A DNA stretch of 64,000 nucleotides from Pyropia yezoensis (Eukaryota > Rhodophyta > Bangiophyceae > Bangiales > Bangiaceae): positions 31,207,751 to 31,271,750 of the forward strand of contig CM020619.1 of assembly GCA_009829735.1 (NCBI GenBank), read 5' to 3'. Both the position numbers and the translations under genes were made by a program. Positions 10,336-21,509 of the stretch are shown piece after piece (positions within the stretch are counted from its first letter, which is position 1; each line of letters opens with the position of its first letter). The notes beneath the pieces are model-generated. The model had not been told where the DNA came from and made no database searches. It worked only from the letters and a program-made list of their open reading frames with translations.

Positions 10336-13300
10336 TTAGTAGGTATAAGCCTCACCCCCCAACAGCCGAAGTCGGTGTCGGTTGGGTTGTTTCAGTAGGC
10401 GTCGTCGCCTCATGTAAGGCATGAGAAGTTGGCGGGGTATATTCGCCGCCTGTTCCCAGGTGGGTGAGTCGTATCCGACCCACATAACCTTGACGTACCA
10501 GGGTCCTGGTAGGTCCGGGTCGGTGTGTCCGACCACGCTCTCTACTTGGTATGGAATCCCATCCGGCCCCACCGGGTCATCTGACCGGTGGGTTGTAAGA
10601 GCTTCATGTAGCAACCCAGCCGGTACCGGCTGAGGCTGTTCCGGCTTCGGAGCAGGTGTCACATCATTGAGATTGATGCGTTGTATCTCCGTATCGGAGT
10701 GCAGGATGACAGAGTGATCATCTCTGTGTAAGATCTGATACGGTCCCTTGACCGGTTGCATGAGCTTATTGCCCCGGAACTTCTGGTGTCTGATGTAGAC
10801 CCAGTCACCTGTTACCAGGGTTGCGTCGCGCACCCGTAGTCGGGCGTCGAAGTTCTTCTTATATCGAAGTTGTGTTCTGTCAAGGGCACCCTTGAGCTTA
10901 GGAATCATCCACGATAGCTTGGCCAACCAAGCTAGGCGGATGCGTTCGGCCGGTCGGCCTTTCGGTGTATCATACCGAGTGCACCTGCCTGGCGGCAGCG
11001 TCAGGTTACCGACGCCTAAGGGCATGACCCACTCCAGTGGGGCGATGTTTGTGCTCCGATGTGGCCTGGCATTGTATGCCAGGGTGAGTACGGACAGAAG
11101 CCTGTCCCAAGTGTTTGTGTGCTCGGCCACGTAGCACTGTAGCATCTTGACGATGGTGCGGTTGAACCGCTCCACCTGCCCGTTGGATTGTGGGTGGTAA
11201 TCGGATGCCCGACGGGGTTCGATACCGAACATGCCCAGGACATTACTGCAGAATGCTGACGTCAGGTTTGCTCCGTTATCGGAGAGGAGTTGCTTCATGA
11301 CTCCGTCAGCACTGATCCAGTGGTCAACCACTGCGTTCATGATCGTGTAGGCCGTATCGTTCGGGATTGCTACTGCCCGTGACAGCTTAGTAAATCGGTC
11401 CGACATGACCAGGATGTACCTGTTCCCTTCTTCCGTTACCGGAAGCGGCCCGAGTATGTCGATAGCGACTTGCTCGTTGGGTCCATCCGGGGGGAACAGT
11501 TTCATAGCGGATGCCCGCCTATGAAGACTCATACGATTCCGTGCACACGGGTGGCATCCCCGCACGTGGTCGATTACGTCAACGGCCATTGCTGGCCAGT
11601 AGAAGAGCCTTCGCATTGCTGCGAACATGCGAGAGCCCCCCGGGTGTCCGGCTGTGGGGTTCTCGTGTTCTCGTTCCATGACGGCTTGTCGTAGGGACAC
11701 GGTAACTACGACTTGATGCCGTCCATCGGCGGGTGCCCGCCGGTATATGAGTCCGTCCTCGTTTTCGGAAAAGATGCCGGCCGTGCCGGCTAGGAGGTTA
11801 GCACGATGGCGTTTACAGTCATCGTCATTGGCCTGTGCCTCGCGGAAGTCCGCGAGGGTCAATGGGCTCGCAAGGTGTGCCATGGTATGGTCAACCATAC
11901 CTTGGGTAGCATTACCCACCATGCAAACCGGTACAACCGGGATGTCCTCGTCCACCTGTAGGGTATCCCCGCTCGGTGTATCGAGTCGCGACAGCGCGTC
12001 TCCCAGATGATGGGTAGAGCCGGCCTTATATATGGTCCGGTAGTCGTGCTCGGCCATCTTCAGCCTCCACCGGGCTAGCCGACCGTGGCTGTCGGAATCT
12101 TTGTAACCAAGGTTGAGAAGCCATCGTAAAGGTTCGTTGTCGGACCTCACGATGAACCTGGAACCTTCCAGGTATGGCCGGAGCAGTTGCACTGCCCACA
12201 TGACTCCGAGGCACTCGCGCTCGGTGGCACTATAGTTACGCTCAGCCGGGTTGAGTGTCCGGCTGAAGTACCCTACCGGATGTAGGTCCGGGATAGCATG
12301 ATAGGTACCGATGATGGTCTCTCCCTGTAACAGGGTGCATCCCACTTGGATATCGCAGGCATCGACGTCGATGACGAAGGTCCCGCGTCTATGCGGCAAC
12401 GCAAGCACGGGTGGGGCTAGCAGAGCTTGCTTGAGCAGCTCTTATGCCTCTCCCTCGGTAAGCGAGGGAGGTAGGAGTACCTTTGGCAAGGCGCTGCTCG
12501 TCAGAACCGTTAACGGTTTGGCTATACGAGCGAAGAACTTGACGAACCGTCGGTATACGTTGCACATCCCCAGGAAGCTTTTCAGCTGTGTCTGGGTGGT
12601 TGGGTATCGCGCATCCCGGAGTGCCCGGGTATTAGCTTCGAGCACTCCAAGTTTACCTGGTGTGATCTGGTGACCCAGATACTCGACGGTCTGCTGAAAG
12701 AACACGCACTTCTTGAGGCGCAGGGTTACCCCGGCGTTCCGCAAGAGGGTGAGTACCTCGTCGACATGCTGCACATGGTCATCCATGTTACGCGAGAATA
12801 CGATGACATCGTCCAAGTACACTATGCAGTTACACCACTTGACTCCCGACAGTATAATGTCGATGGCCCGCTGGAATGTGGCGGGGGCGTTGGATATTCC
12901 GAAGGGCATCCTTAGGAACTCGTACACGCCACTGTGACAGACGAACGCTGTCTTGGGGATATCCTCCTCTGCCACTGGCATCTGCCAGTAGCCGGCATTG
13001 CAGTCGATAGTGGTAAACACTGTGGCCTCCGGCAGCGAGTCGATGCGCTCGTCCATCCTTGGTAAAGGGTATGAGTCTTTCTTGGTAACCAAGTTGAGGC
13101 GTCGATAATCGATGCAAAACCGAGGGATTTGATCCTTCTTCGGTACGATCACGACTGGGGCGCCCCACTCCGACATCGAAGGTCGGATCACCTTAGCTTC
13201 GCTCATCCTCTTCACTTCTCCATCAACGATCTCTCGTTGCATTGGTCCCGCGCGATGCGGTTGCGACCGCGCTGGTCGAGCACCTGGTACCAGGTGTATA

Positions 13301-14481
13301 CGGTGTTGGGTTGCCCCAATGGTACCCAGTGCCCCGCCGGTCCACATGACGTCATGCTTTCTTAGCATCCGTCGTACCCCTTCAGCTACCGAAGGGGGAA
13401 GGTGGTCGAGGTCAGCCTCGGCCAGAGCCTTCAAGGCTTCTTGGTCCTTTGGCGGAGTGTCCGCCGGAGCTGTGAATGGGTTAGGCTTCCCGTCATCGGG
13501 TTGCTGCCGCTCGGTGGTCTCGGCGACCGCCAGTACCTCAAGTGGTTCCACTTGCTCTTCCTTGTCAGTGGTAAGGATGTCTCCTTCGTAGAGCTCGGCA
13601 ATCTCGAGGATAGTTCCTTTCGGAATGGTGCGTGCCTTACGGCGATAGTTCGCCATCACGAGCAGTGATGACCCCCCCGCTGGGAGGTCTACGATACCGT
13701 TGGACTTGGTCAACGCATGGCGCTTGTAGGTTCGCAGGTTGGACTGGACTCTGCAGATGCCTGCGAGGTCACAGTTAACCGGGAGGACGGTCTCCGATAA
13801 CGGCTCAAAGCGAGTCCGCTTGGCCAGCCGGAGTGTCTTTGGTTCTACGCTGGCGTATACCTCAGCCACGTTAAAGTGGCTCCCTTGTAGCGTCAGGTCC
13901 CTGACGGTAGCTGTCTGTCCTCTCTTCGTCCCGTCGGCCTCTTGCAGCTCGACGGTCCTCCGGCCCGGACGGATTGCACCAACGTGAACGTTGATGAAAG
14001 TGCACCCCAGTATGCAGGGCACAGATAGAGTCTCACACACCAGGAAGTCAACTTCCGTAGTGAGCTCCCCGATGGTGACCCGCAGCGACATCGCTGCGGT
14101 CGTACGAATGAGACGACCATTCGCATCCTTGATCGTGGGTCTCCGAGCAAATCTGACTCGCGGGAGCCACTTGTCCGGGAGGGTATCCTTCCGGATCCGG
14201 ATATGTCCAGCCCCTGTATCCAGTACAGGGTACTACGATCGGTTCGACTGGGGGTCAACCCCCAGTGTGGCTGATACCTTGAAGTTCTCCAAGGTGAACA
14301 GTACGTGGCCTACACCGATATCCGGTGTAGCTCGGGCATCCTGAACAGGACCCTTGTCTGGTTCCATGTGACGGGGCTTCCCGTCCTCTCCTCCCAACCT
14401 TAGTGGTTGGTCATCAATCCCCTGACGCCGTGTCGTCGGGGCCGGAAGGTGTACCCGGGGGTTGATGCGGCGTCGGCTCAA
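10336..14481 (-). pseudogene. pol: pol of A1 (protease, RT, RNase H, integrase, chromodomain), broken
   Basis: The frame is homologous throughout to the intact A2 pol. An indel cluster around 14190-14230 shifts the frame at the protease motif DTGAG. A TAA at 12442-12444 interrupts the RT-RNase H connection; the same frame then resumes to the stop at 10336. RT (YLDD), RNase H (FVIDVDACD), the integrase HHCC finger and catalytic Asp and Glu residues, and a C-terminal chromodomain (WYVKVMWVGYDSPTWE) are all recognisable. In the family this polyprotein copies the RNA and inserts the cDNA. The chromodomain usually steers insertion to marked chromatin. This copy reads 16 residues past the stop used in A2, ending RHRLRLLGGEAYTY. 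Confidence 0.9.
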
Positions 14482-14564
14482 CCGCGCTCTCCGTGGGGCT
14501 TTCCCCGCGGCAGTCCGGGGTGGCTTGCTAGGGTTACCCCAGCGACCCCGTGTCGTCCTTCCTC

Positions 14565-16742
14565 TTACTCGCTTCCCGTACTTGGCCCGGTACTATCTTC
14601 CGGGATATCCGGGAGAGGAGGTGCCTCCTCGACTGCCAGTACTCCTCCTGGAGCTTGCTGCCTACCCGGTGCCGGGCCTCTGGCGGAATACCCCCCAATG
14701 GATGCCTTGCGATGCGCCGCTGCCCTTCGAGACTCCTCTGGGATGAGCGCGCATGCGGACACCCAGTGTTGGAGGTCTCCGCAAAGCATGCATCCGGACG
14801 TGCCGGCCGTCCCGGGCGTCCGCGTCGGGTTGGCTGCATAGGTCTGGTTGCCTGCCTCGTGCGCCCGAGTGCCTGCCCCTAGGTAGGCCTTGGGTCCCGG
14901 TGCCAACCGGAACATGGACTCCCCCAGCCGGTTGGTTCTACCCGCGATGTGCGGAGGTGCCTCCGTACGCACTGCCCATGTCAGCAGGGGTTGGTGGGGG
15001 CTACCCGTAACCGGGGCATACCCCGTAGTCCGCACATACGGGACGCGCCGTCCCGCTCCCTCGTTGACCTGGAACTGGGTCCCAGCCGGAGCGATGTACG
15101 CTACCGTACCATGCTCATCGATCACTGGCGTCGCCGGTAGCAACAGGTGGCCCTGTTGGTCGACTAGAGGTTCATCCTCACCCGTAGGGGTATGTTCGGT
15201 CGCCACCAGTACTGGTGCGGCCGTACGCTCCACCTTCTCTTGCCTCGTTACCGGGATAAGATTGGGCTTGCCTCCCTCACCCTTGGGCTTCGGGGCCAAG
15301 GCACATTCCGGGTGTAGCACCCGGTAGGCGTCCCCTAGGGACTTGCACATGTGCATCAGTTGACTGAAGTTCGTCCGAGCCGTATTGGCTCCCCGTGCGG
15401 ATATCCGCACGTAGTTGGGTACTCCTGCGAGCAAGATGGCCCGTAGTTCCCCTTCGACGAGGAGCTTCCCCAGCTCGTAGTCGAGCTCTTGGATCCGGCG
15501 TCCAAACATCTCCTCATCCTCCCAAGACTGGGCGGTGCCGGTGCGAAGGGCCCGATAGTGGTCTTCGCACTTGTCCTCACTGAGGTAGCTGCTAAGCAGC
15601 TCCTTCAGTATACCACGGTAATCCATGGGGGTGGCTGCGACCCTCATTCCCGGCATCGGGGATGCCTGGAGGAGGATGCCTCGGACCCGTTCGTCTACAG
15701 AGAACGGGAGGATCTCCAGTGCCAGCCCCTCGTTGACAAGTGCCTTGTCCGCGGCCGCCTTCAAGCTAGTCAAGAAGCCAATGACTGCCAACGGGCGTCC
15801 GTTCGGGTCCCCGAACATAGGGGCTCCCTTCATAAGGGTCTGCATAGAACGGATCGCTCGGTGCGAGGTCGTACGCATCGATTCCGATACGGTAGTGGAT
15901 CGGTCCTCCAAACGATAACGTTCAGGAGTCAGTACCGACCTGAAGACTTCGTTGACAATCTCCGTGTTCGCGCCCTGGATGTCCAGTCGCTTGGCTAATT
16001 GATGAGTAAACGTGTCGAACTCCATCCGCTTCAGTAAGCTCGCAGTAACCTGCGCTGTCATCGCTTGCAACAATGACGCTGAGACTTTAGGCGTCGGCGC
16101 CTCGGGTACCCGAGTTGCCTGGCTTCCGTCGTCGAGGGGTTAATGGGAGACGGTACCGTCTCCCCCCATCGCCGACTCTGTTCCGGCGTAAGTGTCCGCC
16201 GGACCCTGTCCGCGGAGCCCGCTCTGGGTACTCCGAGCGTAGCGCTCCGTATGGCTACGTTCTAACTCGGCTGACGAGTCGGATCCATTACCCGCCGTGT
16301 CCAGGGGTTGTCCAGGAGTAGCAACACCGGGGTCGACCCTGGTGGACTCCGAAAGTAGTCCGGCCGATTCGAACCGTACCGGTGTGGGAGGAACACGACG
16401 GGGTACCGTCGCATGGCGTGCTGACATCAGCACAGCCATTGCGTCCTCCGTACGTTCTTGACGGGCGTCGAGCCCGGTGAACCGGGCCTCGATGCGAGCC
16501 AATGATGCCATCAGGGAGTCCCCTGGTGAAGGTGGCGGCGGCGTGAGGTCGGCAGAGGACAGTTGGGGCGGTCTGCCGCCCCCGGCCGTCCGAGCCCTAC
16601 CAAACGTCGATCCGGCACCTGAGAGCATCGGCGTCTCAATGTTGTCGATCGGGATACCGATCCCGGTTCCCGGGTTCAGCTCCGGGGTCGGCGTCGACGC
16701 CGATCCGTCATCTTGAAAGTTCCCCGTCTCTTGGGTAGACAT
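14565..16742 (-). pseudogene. gag: gag of A1, one premature stop
   Basis: ATG at 16742 (MSTQETGN...). The reading frame is interrupted once, by TAA at 16140-16142, then continues in the same frame to 14565. A Pro/Gly/Thr-rich N-terminal region leads to a helical capsid-like part (MTAQVTASLLKRMEF... to ...RGANTARTNFSQLMHM). Near the C-terminus is a CCHC zinc knuckle, CMLCGDLQHWVSAC. Gag packages the element RNA into the particle. Family length is about 727 residues. Pol follows in the -1 frame. Confidence 0.88.
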
Positions 16743-16949
16743 AGTCACAATCAGTCAACCGACGTAACACTCACCACGAATAAGAGAGCGAGGGGGTAGT
16801 TGGGGGAAAGTAACCGTAGATCGCAGTCAAACGCAACCACTCAAAACAATCAAACAGATCGCAGCACCACGAGTACAAGAAAAGGACTGGATCCCTATCC
16901 GTAGGCCAGGGCCGAAGACGGCGTCACCACAAGGGTGACGTAAACCCGT

Positions 16950-16966
16950 CCCCTGCTGCTCCACCA
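16950..16966 (-). promoter_or_regulatory. Candidate primer-binding site of A1
   Basis: One base after the 5' LTR the minus strand reads TGGTGGAGCAGCAGGGG; the other family A copies read TGGAGGAGCAGCAGGGG. It begins with TGG, the complement of a tRNA CCA end, and sits where minus-strand synthesis is primed. I cannot name the tRNA; it is not the usual initiator-Met site. Confidence 0.6.
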
Positions 16967-16967
16967 A

Positions 16968-17331
16968 TGTAGCACAATAGGGTATCCGCTCCACGTCCAC
17001 TCTCAGGGAACACTTGCCAGGGGGGATCGGCACCAACGTCACCGGGAGGCCATGGTTGCTGTCCTTGGAGCGCAAGCCACGGGACCAAGATGGGAGCCCA
17101 AATGGGAGGGGTTTGTTGTTCTACCTTGGCCGGCGGTGGATTCGCCGCCGGCCCCCTCGTTATAAACCCTCGGAGACACTACTAACTACCCTCCACCCCA
17201 AGATGCAAGTCCCTCTGGTCACACGTAACTTATAGATACCGTGACCAGTACGGACTCCCAAATTGAGAGTTAAGGGTTAGAAGTAGCTCCCCTAATAGTA
17301 GGGTTACAATACGGCCAACCATATTGCTACA
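16968..17331 (-). repeat. 5' LTR of A1
   Basis: 364 bp, TGTAGCA...TGCTACA, the partner of 6622-6983. Confidence 0.95.
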
Positions 17332-17900
17332 GCTTGCTTGGTTGGTCGGCACGAGGAAGCTCCCCCCCCCCCTCCGCACGACCGCTCTGGGGCGGGGGGC
17401 GCCCCACCGTGCCCTACTGGGGGGGTCGGGCGGCCATGCGTCGTCCCGGAAACGCCCCCCACCCTCGGCATGTGCATCCTATCGGGGGGGGTGCCTTAAT
17501 GGATGTCCGGATGCAGCCACATGCGTGCCCTGCCCCTCGCCGACGTTCTCCTCCGACGGCGCCACGAGCATGACCGTCTAGCTGTCGTGACCGTCTTTGC
17601 CGCCCCGTACGCCCTCCTTGCCGTCCCGCTGTACAGTGCCTTGCGCTCGTGATCCTCCGCGTCATTGCGCTAGTCCTGCGGACTGTACGAGGGTGAGTTG
17701 GTCGACTTCTGTGGGTTGCGCGTGGGGGGGGGGTCGCCGGTGGCGTGCATGGATCGCTTGGGAGTGGTGGCGAGCCGAAAGGTTGGTGCTGACTCTCCTT
17801 TGGTCGTGCGTGCTGTGCTCCAGTGGTGCAACTGCGTGCTTGGCTGTGCCTCTCTGGACTCTTTATCACCTTTGGTTTCCCTTGAATGTAGCTGCGCGGC
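17332..17900. other. Host DNA before the transposase, no gene seen
   Basis: GC-rich with C/G homopolymers. It begins with the possible target duplication GCTTG and ends at the transposase start. I looked for PIF/Harbinger terminal inverted repeats and found none that I can support. Confidence 0.4.
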
Positions 17901-19588
17901 ATGGACAACCTGAACGGGCTTCGGGACGGGCGCACGGACGATGACGTCCAGGACGAGATAGAGCTGGCTGCCGTTTTGGCGGTGTGGCGCGCCGCAGCGC
18001 GGCGGCGCCGTCTGGCGTCCGTTGGCGCGGCTGGGCGACGCCGCTGGGCCAGGTACCGGAGGTCGGTCCCAGGGCGCACGCCAAGCAAGCGCCGTTACTT
18101 TGAGATTGGCTACAAGAGCATCATGCGGGACTATTCTGGCATTGACGGCGCGCCGCCCATGTACGACGAGGCGGACTTTGAGCGGCGGTTCCGCGTGCCG
18201 AAGGCCATTCTTTTGCGCGTGTACGAGGCGGTTCGTGACCAGCCTCGCTTCAAGCAGTCAGTCAACGCCACTGGTCGCAAGCAGGCGCGCCCCATGCAAA
18301 AGGTGGTCGCTGCCTTCCGGGTGATGGCCTACGGGAAGGCCTATGATCGCGCCGACGAGTCCGTGCGTCTGTCCCGCTCAACAACTTCTGCAGCAACCAA
18401 GAGGCAGATGTCGTTTATTGTGCGGCGGTTCTCACCACAGTATCTGCGTCAGCCCACCGTAGCCGAGGTCTCTGCCATTATGGAGCGGAACGCGGAGCGC
18501 GGGCTGCCGGGGTGTATTGGATATATTGAAGGCAGCCACTGGCAATAGACGGCGTGCCCGAAAGGCTTTCAGAGGATGTACCAGTCGGGGGACAAGGGAA
18601 AGCGCTCCATTGTCCTTGAGGCGGCGTGCGATAAAGACCTTTGGATTTAGCACTGGTACGTTGGCGCACCTGGCAGTTTAAATGACATCAACGTCCTGCA
18701 CGATCCCCTCTCTACCAGGCGGTCACAAGTGGGGAGTGGCCTCCGGAGCTGAGTTATACCGTGAATGACAGAGCGCGCACCCTGCCATACTACCTCGCCG
18801 ACGGTATCTACCCACGGTACCCTTTTATGGTGACGCCCTACCCGCAGCCAACGAAGACGATGAAGCAGCGTACTTTGAACCGCTTGCAGGAGGCGGTGCG
18901 CAAAGACGAGGAGCGCCTGTACGGCGTAATCACTGCACGCTTTCACATCGCGTTACATCCCGCGCGGTATGGGACTGCCCAGCAGCTGACCACCACCGCC
19001 GAAGCCATTGCTATTCTGCACAATATGGTAGTTGAGGCGCGCCCGGATGGGTTCACTGGTCGTCGGCGTTCTACGGCTGCAGCTCTGGCAAGGGCGGTTG
19101 ATCCAGAGTGTGATGTTTTGGTCGCGCCGGCTGCCGAGGCAGCCGATGGCGAGGCTGCGCTTGGCGCGGCGGACGAAGCCAGCAGTGAGGGACCTGTTGC
19201 TGAGTGGGCCGGCGCAGCTAGTGGCGATGCTGCGCTTGTGGCGGCGGACGCAGGGAGTGACAAGCAGCAGCCTGTAGGCAGCGCCGAGGGAGACCCTGAG
19301 TCGGCCGGCGCAGCCGATGGGCAGGATGCGCCGGGCACGCCACCGGTTGAGTCAGAAGACGCTGCCACTGGGCAGGCTGCGCCGGCTGCGGAACTGATGG
19401 CCGCTCCGGGCCACCCGCTCCCTCGTATCGATCCAGCTGAAGTTGCCGCCGAGGGTACATTCTGTCACGGTCTTCTGGCATGGGCGCGCGCGACCGACAC
19501 TGGAGAGCATCTTGAACTGCGACACGACTTGTCTGAACATGTGTGCGCTGACAGGGGCCCTCTTCTTGAGCCCTACTTCCAGGGGTAG
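17901..19588 (+). pseudogene. PIF/Harbinger-type DDE transposase, degenerate
   Basis: The ATG at 17901 gives a basic N-terminal region, then MQKVVAAFRVMAYGKAYDRADES and GCIGYIEGSHW, as in the plant transposon protein (PIF/Harbinger) family. TAG at 18549-18551 replaces the expected Trp. The same frame continues CPKGFQRMYQSGDKGK and LEAACDKDLW, meets a second TAG in LWI*HWYVGAPGSLNDINVL, and is lost near 18740. Another frame resumes with YYLADGIYPRYPF and RKDEERLYGVITARF, then a ~200-residue acidic Ala-rich tail ending at 19588. The second catalytic Asp (SLND) and the Glu (KDEERLYG) survive. The first Asp of the usual GxIDxxHW motif is Glu here. These transposases cut and paste DNA with a partner Myb-like protein, which is not seen here. 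Confidence 0.85.
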
Positions 19589-20557
19589 CTGCAGCAGAAA
19601 GAAAGGTTTTTTTTTTTGGCCTCGAGCCTTTTTTTTTTTCCTCGACATGCTTTCGTCTATTTCTTACTGCCATCATGAGCAGTGCACCGCGCTGTGCCTG
19701 CCTGCGTAGGGGGCAAAGGGTGAAACACGCCACGGCGCCGACAGCTTGTGGGGGGATGAAGAGGAGCGCTACAGTGCCGACATCCTGAAGAGGGGGGGGG
19801 GGAGCGTGCACAGCAGCCTGCGGAGCGAGGTGGCGAAAAGCGACAGCGCCGGCGGCCAGCATGGCTGGGGCGAGGAACTCACACTGCTGATTGCGGGGGG
19901 AGGGAAAGGAGGAAGGGCGCGTGGCTGCCGCTGAGCGGACGACGGCCTCACGGAAGCTGCCCGTGCTGCGACGGCGGCAGCGCCCAAGACAGTGTCGGCG
20001 GTGGCCGCATCAGGCGTCTTCTCGATGACCGTCGACGGACGCGCCGCAGCTAAGCCTGCGAGGCCGACCTCCTGCGCCAGGCGCTTTCCCCGCCTGAGGT
20101 GGCGTCCGCCACGGCCGCAGCTCAGGGGCTTTCGGCGGCGAGGATGCGGCTGTCGGTCTTGCTGCGGTGGCGACGGCCGTATCGACCATGAGGGTGTCGA
20201 GCCTTCCGGGAGGGGGGGGAAGGCGAGGACTGTGCGCTACGAGGGGGGGAAGGCGGAAAGCGTCCACAGCACCGGCTGCCTGAGGAGGGGGGAGGGAGTT
20301 GTGCCCGTCTGCCAAGATTGAGGGGAGGGCTGACTGAGTGTGAGCGCTGCGGGTGGGCGGCGGCCGCTCCCCGGCGACGCGGCGGCCGCCGCTGAACAGG
20401 TGGCTTGCCTCTGTGTTGGGGAGGGGGGGACGTACGGAGTCAGCAAGAGCTCAGTAGGGGGAGCTGCTGTACCAAGAAGCCACGGACGGAGGGACACTGT
20501 CGACGCGTGTGTCATGGAAAAAAAAAAAACCTGCCCAACGGGGAAAAAAGAACCTTT
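19589..20557. other. Host DNA after the transposase, no gene seen
   Basis: Contains T-tracts at 19606-19639 and an A-tract at 20518-20530. The last ~30 bases (from 20531) can be read as a poorly preserved start of the family B1 fragment that continues after A2, but this match is weak. Confidence 0.4.
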
Positions 20558-20562
20558 ACGGC
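20558..20562. repeat. Left target-site duplication of A2 (ACGGC)
   Basis: ACGGC directly precedes the left LTR. The same five bases directly follow the right LTR at 30944-30948. A 5-bp duplication is normal for Ty3/gypsy integrases and defines A2 as one intact insertion. Confidence 0.85.
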
Positions 20563-20925
20563 TGTAGCACAATAGAAATCCGTCGCACGTCCACTCTCAG
20601 GGAACACTCACCAAGGGGGATCGGCACCAACGTCACCGGGAGGCCAAGGTTGCTGTCCTTGGAGCGCAAGCCACGGGACCAAGATGGGAGCCCAAATGGG
20701 AGGGGTTTGTTGTTCTACCTTGGCCGGCGGTGGATTCGCCACCGGCCCCCTCGTTATAAACCCTCGGAGACACTACTAACTACCCTCCACCCCAAGATGC
20801 AAGTCCCTCTGGTCATACGTAACTTATAGATACCGTGACCAGCTCGGACTCTCAAATTGAAAGTTAAGGATTAGAAGTAGCCCCCCTAATATTAGGGTCA
20901 CAATACGGACAACCATATTGCTACA
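20563..20925 (-). repeat. 3' LTR of A2
   Basis: 363 bp with TGTAGCA...TGCTACA ends. Followed by the PPT complement at 20926-20938. Confidence 0.95.
20755..20760 (+). promoter_or_regulatory. Candidate TATA box in the LTR facing ORF3
   Basis: TATAAA on the plus strand within a TTATAA palindrome. Read on the plus strand it points towards ORF3 (start 21510); the palindromic core can also serve the gag-pol direction from the other LTR. It is conserved in the other LTR copies. Confidence 0.4.
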
Positions 20926-20938
20926 TATCCCCCCCTTA
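20926..20938 (-). promoter_or_regulatory. Polypurine tract of A2
   Basis: Minus strand TAAGGGGGGGATA abutting the LTR. Confidence 0.85.
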
Positions 20939-21509
20939 GATTCGGCCCGTCCTCGGGTCGAGTTGCATTCGGGTTACCGAATGTAAGTGGGTCGCGTGAC
21001 TGTTTACCCGTCGGGTGGGGCTTTGCGCCCCGTCGCGACAGACACCCCTTTTCGAGGTTGTCCGAGGGGGGTGCCCCCCTTTGTGTGGTACACACACGAT
21101 CCGTTTTCCGGACCGTTAATTTCCCGATGCGGGTTTTTGTTCACGACCCCCCTTTCCGAGGGGTGGTGCAAGCGGATCCGCCACCAGGTGCCTGGTGGTA
21201 GGGGGTCCCTCTCGTGTGGACGATTGAGTGGGGGGCGGGGGCTGCCCGCGTTGCGTGGGGGCGGTTGGGGGTGACCCCCCTTGCTTACCCCGTGTGTGGG
21301 GGTGGCCCCGTCCCGCCCAGGTGCCTGGGTGGGGCGCGTTCGTAGCCCCGTGCGGCGTGGGTCGACCCGCGTGTTTGTGGCGCTGCTCGTGGCCGTTTGT
21401 GGTCATAAGCGCGGGTGCCTGCGCTTCCCTGGCTCGTCTCGGTTATCCCACCGTACCGGGTCGTAGCCGTCGACGGCTTGTGGGCGCGGGGGACTCTGCA
21501 CCCGTTATC

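Larger units (their letters stand above)
6622..17331 (-). mobile_element. Family A Ty3/gypsy chromovirus, copy A1 (complete, decayed)
   Basis: Two similar LTRs (6622-6983 and 16968-17331) bound gag and pol on the minus strand and ORF3 on the plus strand. LTR ends are TGTAGCA...TGCTACA. A polypurine tract abuts the left LTR and a TGG-type primer-binding site abuts the right LTR, so the genomic RNA reads right to left. The flanking pentamers are GGTTG (6617-6621) and GCTTG (17332-17336), a possible target duplication with one mismatch. All three genes carry stops or frameshifts, so this copy cannot act on its own. It is the most diverged of the four family A copies here. Confidence 0.93.

Noticed and set aside
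6617..17336. Perfect target duplication for A1
   Set aside because: Flanks are GGTTG and GCTTG, one mismatch; recorded only as possible.
19604..20530. T-tract and A-tract as terminal inverted repeats of the PIF element
   Set aside because: Only homopolymers match; no flanking TA-rich trinucleotide duplication or conserved ends.
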